DNA from: Cocos nucifera
Taxonomy: Eukaryota > Streptophyta > Magnoliopsida > Arecales > Arecaceae
Length of the DNA: 64,000 nt
Assembly (NCBI GenBank): GCA_006176705.1
Contig: QRFJ01000022.1
Location: 3,127,161 to 3,191,160, forward strand
Reading direction: 5' to 3'
Shown here in pieces: positions 46,818-57,289 of this stretch. The position numbers and the translations under genes are program-made. Under the pieces are notes generated by a model that saw only the letters and a program-made list of their open reading frames with translations, had not been told where the DNA came from and did no database searches. Every line of letters begins with the position of its first letter. Within the stretch, counting starts at the first letter, position 1.

Positions 46818-47145
46818 AACCGTTGCCATAGCTAAAAAAATCGCTGCCATAAACTATGGCAGTAGTTTTCTAATCGCTGCCACTACGATCGTTGCTGTAA
46901 CTCTATAGCAACAGTTATTAGAACCGCTGCTATAGATTGCTTATTATAGGAGTTTATAAACCGCTGTAATAGATCAACCTATCGCTGCCATAGAATATCT
47001 ATAACAGCGGTTACATAACCGCTGCTATAGATAATCTATAACAACGGTTTCTTAACCGTTACCATAGATCTAGTGTAGCGGTTGGCATCGGACCTATGAC
47101 AGCGGTTGGTACGGATATGACAGCGGTTATAAAACTGCTGCCGTA
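46818..47145. repeat. Subterminal hairpin repeats of C3, left end
   Basis: About a dozen CTATGGCAGCGGTT-type motifs in alternating orientation, with sequence closest to 26218-26572 of C1. Confidence 0.88.
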
Positions 47146-47331
47146 GATCTTAAATAATTAAAAAAAATAAAATTTTTATTTTTTTTATATATTTTATCTG
47201 ATAAATATAGATATATAATATAAAAAAATATAATAAATATAAAAATTATTATGAAATGCTAAAATTTTATTATCGAATAAAATTTATTATAATATTTTTT
47301 TTAAAAAAATAAAATACATCAAAAGTCTCAT

Positions 47332-48730
47332 AAATCTACATCATCGTCGTCGTCGTCGTCACCAGGCGTCGGAGCTGGAGCTAAAGATGAAGCCGAAGTC
47401 GGAGCTAGAAATGAAATGCAGGCCAATATATCCTCGAAGTTTACGACTCCAAAATACGTGCTGAGCGTCGACATCATGTCTCTCACGATGCCCTCCAGAT
47501 GAGATACGTGCTCCTCAGCTCGATTTACCTGCGTCGCAGCATGATCTGCCCATGCCAACGTCTCCTCAAGCTCCTCCTGATTGACGACATTGAAAGTCTG
47601 TGAGGAGATGCTCGCCTCGAACCAGTAGCTCATCGGCATGTATTCGGGCCTGCATCGGATCCTTCCAGAATGCTCAGGTTTCAAGACCTGAGATAGATGG
47701 TCATGGGGCCCAGAGGTATTCGGGTCCTCGCTCGCGAGCGCATCTAACTATTCCTGTAATTATAAATTAAAATAAAATTTTATAAGAAATACTATAATAC
47801 TAATCATATATATTAATATATTTAATACTTACAAAAATACATTCGATTACGGTGTTCATCGGCCTGCCCGTCTTGTCTGTGCAGCTGGATCGAAAGATCT
47901 CGCTACGGCTGGGCATCACTCCATCTCTCATCAGCTATAACAAAGAATAAATTTATCAGAAAGATGATAAAAAATATAAATTTAATTTATCTAGTAAGAT
48001 TTAGAATTAATTATCTCTTCTATGCACACGACTGGCCATAGACTCACGGTCTAGAGTGTGCGTATGCTTTTGGGCTGTACGGTTCTCCCAATTCTGACGG
48101 AAGATAGCCTAACAAGTATTCAAATAAATAATAAATATTTAAAAAAATATTTAAATAAAATTTTAAGCGTATTGAAAAATTTAAAAGTTAGAAATTTTAT
48201 CTCAAACTTCTAGCTCCTCCAGTGTCTAACCATCCTCTCCCACTGATTCGGAGGACAGTCCTATATCCAAGGAATAAGCTCCTCCGGAGTATCTCGTCGG
48301 TGCTCGAGCCATCCTCTATGGAGCTTAACATTGTAATCTTGGTACAACTCTCTAATTTTCTTCAGTCGGGCATCTCGAGCCCTCTTGTGATCGAAAAAGT
48401 CACACATTCTCTGCATAAATTTATCAAAAATCAGTTACAAAATTATTGTAATCAAACATATATAGTGTAAACATATAAAATTTATAAATATAACTAAGAT
48501 ACGCGTACTTATCCATATCTCCTCTTATACCCGATCCCTGATGGTAGCATCTATCAAATGCCAGTCTCTAGGCTCTACGGGAATGAAGTCTGACCATCTC
48601 ACAAACACTCCAAAAAAGGAATGCATCTTCCGTGCGGTCTCTCCTACCAGCATCTCCTCCATATCATACTGCACTATCACCTGATGCTGGCAGTTTCACA
48701 CGTGTGCCATACGTGTGGGACCATAAAATA
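47332..48730 (-). pseudogene. Transposase_24 gene of C3
   Basis: Minus-strand counterpart of the C2 gene. The last exon (47752-47332) contains HSGRIRCRPEYMPMSYWFEA, EEHVSHLEGIVRDMMS and a tail of Ala-Pro repeats and Asp residues encoded by a TCG/TCA trinucleotide run. An in-frame TAG near its start (about 47747) is absent from C2, while the stop seen in C2 is absent here. Upstream exon-like blocks lie near 47835-47935, 48020-48110, 48205-48415 and 48510-48730. Confidence 0.72.
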
Positions 48731-49919
48731 TTCGGCTAGATGATGCACTTGCAATGCAAATACGTTATGCAAATATATAAGTATACAAATACTATATAAA
48801 AAATAAAGTTATGCTAATACAATAAAAACGTACACTTAGATGCCTACGACGGTAGAGGCTCAGCTGCTAGTGGAATAGATGCCATCAATGAAGTAGATGC
48901 CGGTGGTGAAGGATCCTGAGCAGTCAAGTAAATCATGTATGGAACTCAGATTAAATATCATTTTTAGATATGTAATAAATGCACTCTATCACCAACTAAT
49001 AGGTAAAGATAGGTCCTATCATATTCAGAAATTATATTAATTCTATAGGTTCATTACAGTAATCAAATGTTATGTAATAAGGATCGAATAAAATTTTAGC
49101 AGCATTTTTCCTTAGTTCTCCCATATAGAGAGAATAAAAGAAAAATACTGTCCAAAATTTTATTCAAAATCTTTAGCATACCATTTGATTTCTACAATTA
49201 CCTATAGAATTATCTATAATTTTCAAACTATCTATATTGAACAATCAATTGATCATTATACATAATTCTCTAATCTGTATAATTACATATAATTATATGA
49301 ATATCGGAGATTATGTACACTAATCAATTAACGGATCTATCATTATACAATGCAATAAATAAAAATAACAAGATATAAACATCCAAAAAATATTATGCAA
49401 TAAATTCTATAATATGAATAACATTCATAAATAATTAATGATGGCGGTGAGATCGGATCCCTCTCTTTCTCTCTCAAGTACAGACCCATTAGATATTTAG
49501 GTTTAAATCCAGTACCAATAATTAAAATTGAGTTTGGATCTGAATATCCAGATTCTGATCCAAATCTAATCCATTAATAGATCTAGTCCACTACCGCCGA
49601 CATGGTATAGCCCAAGGCTACCGTCATGATACGACTCAAAAACTATGGCATACAGATAATTATAATATTTATAATAAATATTTATAATATTTATTATAAA
49701 TATTTTATAAAATATTATAAATATATATAATTAATAAATAATATTATAAAATTAAAAAAAAAATATACTTGCGGCTATAGAGAGTGGGTCGCATCGAAAG
49801 CTTCGAGAATCACCGACGATGATGCTAGAGGAGGACGACGATACTAGAGGTAACCTGAGAAATAAAAGCAAGATAGTGAGATAGAAAAAAGAGAAAAAGA
49901 GGAAAGAGAGAGAGCAGAG
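48731..49919. other. AT-rich interior of C3
   Basis: Intron-like AT-rich DNA. A fragment near 49490-49600 resembles the ends of the hAT-like repeat (TCCATTAATAGATCTAG) and matches 42957-43060 of C2. Confidence 0.5.
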
Positions 49920-50515
49920 ACGGTCGAGGATGGGGGGCCAGAGGAGGCACAGTGACTAGGAGGTCGAAGGAGGCTTCGCACTCGATCGAGGAAGGGTTAG
50001 AATGGTGGGGTTTCGTGGGAGCCGAAGGAGGGTGGAGGGGGCTTCACTGAAGGGGTTTGGTTTCACACCGGGGCCAGAGGTTGATAGTGTGTGGAGGGGT
50101 TTCATGGGCGCCGAAGAGGGTCGAGGGTGGAGGAGGTTTGCTAAGGAGGTTTCACAGGGGGCCAGGGAGGGTCGGATGGAGGGTTTGGGGGGCCGAAGGG
50201 GGATTTTGGGGGAGGAAGGGTGGATGGGGGTTCTGAGGGGAGTTTGTGGGGGCAGGGAGGGTCGAATGGAGGGGTGGGGGGCCGGGTGGGGGGTGGCGGG
50301 TGGCAGGGAGGGGCGGTCGAATGGAGGGCAAGAGAGAGGGGGAAGAGGGATGGCGTCTACCGAGGGGGAAGGAGGGCGACGTCGGTTGGGGAGGAGGAGG
50401 GTTGACGTTGGTCAGGAGGGAGGAGGGGCGACGAGGGGTGATGCCAGTCGAGGGGGAGGAGCCTCACCGACGATGAAGAGGAGGGGGAGAGAGATCGAGC
50501 GCACACGAAAGAAAA
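49920..50515. other. G-rich, strand-asymmetric block of C3
   Basis: The plus strand has many runs of three or more G and few C, so G-quadruplexes are possible. It is the complement of the C-rich block of C2. Glycine-rich open frames (50002-50625 and others) come from the composition. Confidence 0.75.
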
Positions 50516-50544
50516 GAAGAAAAAATTTAAAAATTTTTAATCTA

Positions 50545-50690
50545 ACCTATGGCAATGATTATCGAATCACTGCCATAGATCTACAACAGCGGTTATCCAA
50601 AACTACTACCATAGATCTACGATAGTGGTTCTATAACCGCTGCTGTAGATCTATAGCAGCAGTTTTTGATAACTACTGCCATAGATGAAA
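50545..50690. repeat. Internal CACTA-type repeats of C3
   Basis: Five or six CTATGGCAG / AACCGCTG motifs next to the palindrome, as at 42061-42170 in C2. Confidence 0.85.
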
Positions 50691-50699
50691 AATATTTTT

Positions 50700-51690
50700 T
50701 TTTTATTTTTTTTAAATATTATATAATTTTAAAATTTAATATCCATCTTCATCTATTCATTATCTAAATAATTATCATTAGAGTGTCATCGCAAAAGATT
50801 GCCTCGATCTGATGGCCCTAGCTTCATCGATCAGAAAAATTTGATTTCGATACGATCACGAACGATGATGCGATGATCTGATAGATGAAGATCTTCGATG
50901 GATTCAAAAATCTGCAACGATGATCTCGATGATATTTTGTAGCATACTATCAAAGTTTTACTTCAATCGGATATCGTTATCATGGTCAATTTAGTATGGA
51001 ATGATTTCGATCGTTAAATTAGAAAATAAGCGATTAAAGGGTTAAACGATATCCGATTATGAGATAATTTTTTAGTTAAATAATTTTTATTATAATTTTA
51101 AATATTTTATATGATGATGATAGTAAAATTTAAATCATTTTCGTATAAACTATTCATGTTAAGCAGATATTGCAAAAGCACGAGCATAACAACCAGTGAA
51201 GTTTCAGAATGGTTATCAGGAGACGTATAATTTTAGATCGTTCTTCATCTCATGAGTTGAATTTTATAATCATCATCATAAAAAGTAATTAAAATAGTAG
51301 CCAAGATCATTTATAAAAAAAATTATCATATAATCGAACACCGTTTGGTCCTTTGATCACTCATTTATCATTTAGTGATCGAAACTAATGTATACTAAAT
51401 TGACTAAGATAACGATATTCGATTGAAGTAAAACTTTGATAGTACGCTATAAATATCATCAAGATCATTGTTGTAGATTTTTGAATTCATCGAAGATCTC
51501 TATCTATCAGATTATCACATCATCGTTCGTGATTGTCGAAATTAAATTTTTTTGATCGACGAAACTAGGGCCATCGGATCGAGGTGATCTTTTGCAAAGA
51601 TACTCTAATGATAATTATTTAGATAATGAATGATGAATATGGATATTAAATTTTAAAATTATATAATATTTTAAAAAAAAATTATATGAC
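50700..51690. repeat. Long imperfect palindrome in C3
   Basis: Left arm about 50715-51070, right arm about 51325-51680, with a spacer of about 250 bp. It is homologous to 41068-42040 of C2 and bounded on both sides by subterminal-type repeats. Confidence 0.88.
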
Positions 51691-51895
51691 AGCAATTATA
51701 ATTAACTACTGTTATAAATCAGATTATAGCAGCGGTTACAATAAACCGCTACTATAGGTCGATCTATGACAGCGATTTTTTATAACCGCTACTATAGGTC
51801 TGACCCACGGCAGCGATTTTCTGTAACCGCTACTATATATCAGACCTATAGTAATGGTTATAACAACCGCTACCGTAGGTTCGAACTATGGTAGT
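51690..51895. repeat. Subterminal repeats of C3, right end (left of E3)
   Basis: Repeated AACCGCTACTATAGG and CTATGACAGCG motifs. The array is cut by E3 after GTAGT and resumes at 56931 to the terminus at 57068. Confidence 0.88.
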
Positions 51896-53176
51896 TGTTG
51901 GTGCAGAAATCCATCGCCGCCGGAGGTCGCCGCAATCGAGGCCGCTGGAAGCCGCCGGGGACCTGCAAAACGAAATTCCGTCCGGAACCGGTGGGGTGGT
52001 GGCTCCGGCAGGACCCTCCGACGGTCAAGTTAGTTTCCGACCAACAGTAATGGAGTGCTCGGAATGAGTTCCCGAGCTTAGAGATGTGGAGGAGAGCTTA
52101 GAGAGTTTAGAGTCCAGAGAGCTTAGCCTTAGTATGTCGGGAGGGGGTCCTTTTATAGCGGAGCTTGATGGTGACAACTGCAGCCGCGTGCTGGCGGGCC
52201 GCTCGAGGTTCGGCGGAGTCAGTCCCACTGGTGCCGTGTGCGGCGGATTGAGGGTGACAGCCATCGCCGCCCGGCAGTGGGTCGCTATCGCCCGCGGCGG
52301 ACTGACCGATGGTACGGCGGACTGACTGATGGTGATGGTTGCAGAGCCGAATGAAGGGTTGAAGGCCTTCGTCGTGTGCCCATTTCGTGGGAGTTCGGGC
52401 TCCTGAAGAGGAAGAGATGGGAGGGAGTTCGGCTCCCATAGGCGTCTGGCAAGAGGTATGCAGCTAAGGCTCGTCCGCAGAAGAGTTCGGCTGCTGAGAA
52501 GTCGAAGCTCGGCCGTCTGGGGTTCGGCCGGCTGTTGGGGCTTGGGCTGAGGCTCGGACACCCGAGAGTTCGGTAGGAGCTCGGTCGGCCGAAGTTTGAT
52601 GAGGGCGACCGCTGAGGAGTTCGGCCCAGTGACGACTGCTGAGGAGTTCGGGCTCCTAAGTGACGACTGCTGAGGAGTTCGGTCGCTGAGAGGACTTCAT
52701 TGAAGCTCGGCCGCTTGGAGTCGGCCCGAAGGAGTTCGGCTGCTGAGAGGTTCGAAGGAGCTCGGCTGGCCAGTTGAAGGACTTCGGTTGCTAGTTGGTT
52801 CGGCCAGGGCTCGCTGAGGAGTTCGGTCGCCTAAGGTCGGTCCGAAGGAGTTCGGCCGTGGGAAGTCCGAGGGAGTTCGGCCGTGGGAAGTTCGAAGGAG
52901 TTCGGCAGCACGGGCTCGCCTGGGGTCGGTCCGAAGGAGTTCGTCTCCCGAAGAAGTCCAGCCGCGCTTGGAGTCCAAGGAGCTCGGCCCTCAGGAAGTT
53001 CGGCTGGCGGTGGGAGTTCGGCCCGGACCTTGGCGCAGGGGAGTTCGGCCTCCAGGCAGTTCGGCCGTGGTAGGGGCTCGGCCTGGCGCCTGGCGCTATA
53101 GCTCTTCAGTGGCCTCTGGTTACATTGGGTTGAGCGTCGGGCCGGGCTTCGGCAGGAGCGGGATTTATCCCCAACA
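51896..53176 (-). repeat. 3'LTR of E3
   Basis: Starts TGTTGGTGCAG and ends ATCCCCAACA. On the element strand a TATA box (CTATAAAAGG) lies at about 52149-52158. Open frames in the right half on both strands are compositional. Confidence 0.95.
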
Positions 53177-53196
53177 GTAGCCCCCCCACTCCCGAG
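53177..53196 (-). other. Polypurine tract of E3
   Basis: On the minus strand, GAGTGGGGGGGCTAC directly precedes the 3'LTR. It primes plus-strand DNA synthesis. Confidence 0.8.
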
Positions 53197-53519
53197 TTCA
53201 AAAATTGAAGGAAGGGAGTACCAGAACAGGCGACTGCCGAAGTCTTCTTCCAGGCTCCGCATTCGTTGCATCTGAAGCTCGGGGAGGTCTCATCTCCAGC
53301 CAAGATTGACGCTGAAGTTGAGACTGAGGCTTGGGGGAGACCTCATCTTCAGTCGATGTTTGGAGTTGAAATGGAACTCGTTTCCGGCTAAAGCCGATGA
53401 AGCTGATGTTGCAGCCGAAGTAAGACTCGCCTTCTTCGATCGAGGTCGGATTTGAGCTCCTCGAGGGCGACATTATCTTCGTCAGTTGAAGTCGACTCGA
53501 GGGAGACCTCCTATTTTGC

Positions 53520-54945
53520 AGCCGAGGTTAAAGTGCGCGCTCGGGGGAGATCTTATCTCCTGCAGCCGAGGTTGTTAGGACGAGGTTCTCCTCCTGTTCC
53601 TAACCGAGGTTGTTCACGGTCGCTCGGGAGAGATCTTATCTCTAGCCGAGGTTGTCAACGGTCGCTCGGGAGAGATCTTATCTCTTGCCGAGGTTGACAC
53701 TCGTGTTAGGACGAGGTTCTCCTCCTGTTCCTAACCGAGGTTGTTCACGGTCGCTCGGGAGAGATCTTATCTCTAGTCGAGGTTGTCAACGATCGCTCGG
53801 GAGAGATCTTATCTCTTGCCGAGGTTGACACTCGTGTTTGGACGAGGTTCTCCTCCTGTTCCTAACCGAGGTTGTTCACGGTCGCTCGGGAGAGATCTTA
53901 TCTCTAGCCGAGGTTGTCAACGGTCGCTCGGGAGAGATCTTATCTCTTGCCGAGGTTGACACTCGTGTTAGGACGAGGTTCTCCTCCTGTTCCTAATCGA
54001 GGTTGTTCACGGTCGCTCGGGAGAGATCTTATCTCTAGCCGAGGTTGTCAACGGTCGCTCGGGAGAGATCTTATCTCTTGCCGAGGTTGATGCGCGCGCT
54101 CGGGGGAGGTCTTATCTCCTGCGGCCGAGCTTCTCTCGGGGGAGATCTTATCTCCTGCAGCCGAGGTGCGCGCTCGCGTTAGGACGAGGTTCTCCTCCTG
54201 TTCCTAACCGAGGTTGTTCACGATCGCTTCGGGAGAGATCTTATCTCTAGCCGAGGTTGTCAACGGTCGCTCGGGAGAGATCTTATCTCTTGCCGAGGTT
54301 GACACTCGTGTTAGGACGAGGTTCTCCTCCTGTTCCTAACCGAGGTTGTTCACGGTCGCTCGGGAGAGATCTTATCTCTAGCCGAGGTTGTCAACGGTCG
54401 CTCGGGAGAGATCTTATCTCTTGCCGAGGTTGATGCGCGCGCTTGGGGGAAGTCTTATCTCCTGCGGCCGAGCTTCTCTCGGGGGAGATCTTATCTCCTG
54501 CGGCCGAGCTTCTCTCGGGGGAGATCTTATCTCCTGCAGCCGAGGTGCGCGCTCGCGTTAGGACGAGGTTCTCCTCTTGTTCCTAACCGAGGTTGTTCAC
54601 GATCGCTCGGGAGAGACCTTATCTCTAGCCGAGGTTGTCAACGGTCGCTCGGGAGAGATCTTATCTCTAGCCGAGGTTGGCACTCGTGTTAGGACGAGGT
54701 TCTCCTCCTGTTCCTAACCGAGGTTGTTCACGATCGCTCGGGAGAGATCTTATCTCTAGCCGAGGTTGTCAACGGTCGCTCGGGAGAGATCTTATCTCTA
54801 GCCGAGGTTGGCACTCGTGTTAGGACGAGGTTCTCCTCCTGTTCCTAACCGAGGTTGATGTGCGCGCTCGGGGGAGGTCTTATCTCCTACGGCCGAGCCT
54901 GTTGCTCGCGTTAGGACGAGGTTCTCCTCCTGTTCCTAACGCGGC
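53520..54945. repeat. Hairpin-rich higher-order array of E3
   Basis: The TTAGGACGAGG motif (TTTGGACGAGG in the third copy) begins at 53575, 53706, 53837, 53968, 54179, 54311, 54558, 54689, 54820 and 54911. Spacings of 131 bp (once 132) dominate. Each 131-bp unit has one GTTAGGA...TCCTAAC inverted repeat and two AGAGAT-CTT-ATCTCT inverted repeats separated by CGAGGTTG blocks. Units with GGGGGAGATCTTATCTCC interrupt the series at about 54090-54170, 54430-54540 and 54860-54900. The neighbouring units are almost identical, which suggests recent expansion. Confidence 0.95.
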
Positions 54946-55206
54946 GATTATCGACTGCTGCTCTCCTGTCATCGCATAGTTTTCGCATCCAGAAATAATA
55001 TTTGCAAAGGGGAGAATTTTACCGAAGGGAAATTGTGGACAACGCGCTCTCGTTTGAGGGGTCGACGGGGTGTTGTTCCTCGGAGCTCCCTCGAGCAGCA
55101 AGTCCCGTCCAGACGACCTCCTCTATCTCCTGCCGGCCTTCATAATTTGGACCATGCTTCTCTTGACTTTGTCGCTGGGGATGACAATCACCGATGTAGC
55201 TAGCTC

Positions 55207-55515
55207 CTAGCTCCTCCCCGGGGTGGCGTTGATGACGCCGCGGGACGGCCAACCTTCTTGTCTTTTCCAGTTACGGCAGTGCCTATAGCCGATCTTTTTC
55301 TTGATCGCACATGTTTGGAGAGGCCGTAGTCCTTCATGTCTTGGCGGTTGGCTCTTAACTTTGCCGAGAATTCGAGTTAGAGGAGCGGGTCGTAGTTGCG
55401 GAACCTTCCGGGAGGGGGGCTTAGTCACCGGGGCCGGAGCAGGGACAGACGGACTCGGAGGGGATCGAGCCGCGGAAGCCATCGAGCGCCGCGTCGAAGC
55501 CCTTCTGGGGGGCAT
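55207..55515 (-). pseudogene. Gag N-terminal stub of E3
   Basis: Starts MPPRRASTRR at 55515, as in the Gag start of E1. After about 60 residues the sequence jumps to the part that in E2 lies beyond the Gag core (KKKIGYRHCRN). The Retrotrans_gag domain is thus deleted. It may still be translated as a short peptide, but I infer no function. Confidence 0.65.
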
Positions 55516-55632
55516 TTCCTCTTTCCAGAGAAGGAGTTCTGAAGAGGGAGAAGAGAGATCCGGAGCAGGGGCGGAAAATCGTCGCCGAGCACTCCTTTAA
55601 GAACAAGGGAACCTTGAAGGTTCAGTCCCTCG

Positions 55633-55650
55633 TTCCCACAGACGGCGCCA
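55633..55650 (-). other. Primer-binding site of E3
   Basis: TGGCGCCGTCTGTGGGAA on the minus strand, three bases from the 5'LTR. This form is typical of plant Ty3/Gypsy elements, including the Tat group. Confidence 0.85.
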
Positions 55651-55653
55651 ATC

Positions 55654-56930
55654 TGTTGGTGCAGAAATCCGTCGCCGCCGGAGGTCGCCGCAATCGAGGC
55701 CGCTGGAAGCCGCCGGGGACCTGCAAAACGAAGTCCCGTCCGGAACCGGTGGGGTGGTGGCTCCGGCAGGACCCTCCGACGGTCAAGTTAGTTTCCGACC
55801 AACAGTAATGGAGTGCTCGGAATGAGTTCCCGAGCTTAGAGATGTGGAGGAGAGCTTAGAGAGTTAAGAGTCCAGAGAGCTTAGCCTTAGTATGTCGGGA
55901 GGGGTCCTTTTATAGCGGAGCTTGATGGTGACAACTGCAGCCGCGTGCTGGCGGGCCGCTCGAGGTTCGGCGGAGTCAGTCCCACTGGTGCCGTGTGCGG
56001 CGGATTGAGGGTGACAGCCATCGCCGCCTGGCAGTGGGTCGCTATCGCCCGCGGCGGACTGATCGATGGTACGGCGGACTGACTGATGGTGATGGTTGCA
56101 GAGCCGAATGAAGGGTTGAAGGCCTTCGTCGTGTGCCCATTTCGTGGGAGTTCGGGCTCCTGAAGAGGAAGATGGGAGGGAGTTCGGCTCCCATAGGCGT
56201 CTGGCAAGAGGTATGCAGCTAAGGCTCGTCCGCAGAAGAGTTCGGCTGCTGAGAAGTCGAAGCTCGGCCGTCTGGGGTTCGGCCGGCTGTTGGGGCTTGG
56301 GCTGAGGCTTGGACACTCCGAGAGTTCGGTAGGAGCTCGGTCGGCCGAAGTTTGATGAGGGCGACCGCTGAGGAGTTCGGCCCAGTGACGACTGCTGAGG
56401 AGTTCGGGCTCCTAAGTGACGACTGCTGAGGAGTTCGGCCGCTGAGAGGACTTCATTGAAGCTCGACCGCTTGGAGTCGGCCCGAAGGAGTTCGGCCGCT
56501 GAGAGGTTCGAAGGAGCTCGGCTGGCCAGTTGAAGGACTTCGGTTGCTAGTTGGTTCGGCCAGGGCTCGCTGAGGAGTTCGGTCGCCTAAGGTCGGTCCG
56601 AAGGAGTTCGGCCGTGGGAAGTCCGAGGGAGTTCGGCCGTGGGAAGTTCGAAGGAGTTCGGCAGTACGGGCTCGCCTGGGGTCGGTCCGAAGGAGTTCGT
56701 CTCCCGAAGAAGTCCAGCCGCTTGGAGTCCAAGGAGCTCGGCCCTCAGGAAGTTCGGCTGGCGGTGGGAGTTCGGCCCGGACCTTGGCGCAGGGGAGTTC
56801 GGCCTCCAGGCAGTTCGGCCGTGGTAGGGGCTCGGCCTGGCGCCTGGCGCTATAGCTCTTCAGTGGCCTCTGGTTACATTGGGTTGAGCGTTGGGCCGGG
56901 CTTCGGCAGGAGCGGGATTTATCCCCAACA
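55654..56930 (-). repeat. 5'LTR of E3
   Basis: 1277 bp, same ends as its partner, with a TATA box on the element strand near 55906-55915. Small indels against the partner occur near 55899 and 56170. Confidence 0.95.
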
Positions 56931-57289
56931 GTAGTGGTTACAACAACTACTATCATAGGTCCGACCTATGACAGCGGTTAACAAAAATCGCTATCGTAGG
57001 ATTTATGATAGTGGTTTTGAAAACCGTTGCTATAGTAAGCGTTGTCATAGACCATTTTTGTAGTAGTACAGTTAACTGGATTAAGGCTACCGACAATGCT
57101 TTCACTAATTTTTTACAGAATGATGTTTGATTAAATGTTTTAAGAGATAGTTAAGTAAATGGTCTCATTAAAGTCCATGCAACACTAATTTTCTTAAATA
57201 AATCATAAATATTATATAGATACCAAGCAACAACATCTCACATATCCAATTTGCAAAGAAGCTTGCCTTGACTTGACCCTGATTTGCAT

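Larger units (their letters stand above)
51896..56930 (-). mobile_element. E3: complete young member of the E family
   Basis: 5035 bp, flanked by GTAGT (51891-51895 and 56931-56935). LTRs of 1281 and 1277 bp are nearly identical, with roughly 15-20 differences by eye. On the minus strand: 5'LTR, primer site, a short Gag start, an array of 131-bp units, polypurine tract, 3'LTR. The Gag core and all of pol are absent. GC content is higher than in E0-E2, which fits fewer CG to TG changes with age. It is the best reference copy for the family. Confidence 0.95.
46803..57068 (-). mobile_element. C3: CACTA element with both ends, entered by E3
   Basis: Ends CACTATTACAAAAA (46803) and, on the other strand, TACTACTACAAAAA (57068). 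Without E3 and its duplication it is about 5.2 kb and collinear with C2 in reverse. It holds subterminal repeats at both ends, a dead Transposase_24 gene, a G-rich block and a long palindrome. A 3-bp target duplication is not evident (TTT against CAG), so one flank has probably changed. There is no TNP2 gene, so it is non-autonomous. Confidence 0.85.

Noticed and set aside
50002..50625. Glycine-rich protein gene of 207 codons
   Set aside because: Frames stay open because the strand is G-rich. Several overlapping frames look equally good, and the block belongs to a CACTA element.
52795..53271. Arginine/serine/proline-rich open frames in the E3 LTR
   Set aside because: Found in both LTRs and in up to five frames at once; a GC-composition effect.
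57255..57285. Possible LINE target duplication resembling 60742-60760
   Set aside because: Only a loose match with several differences; too weak to set the 5' boundary.
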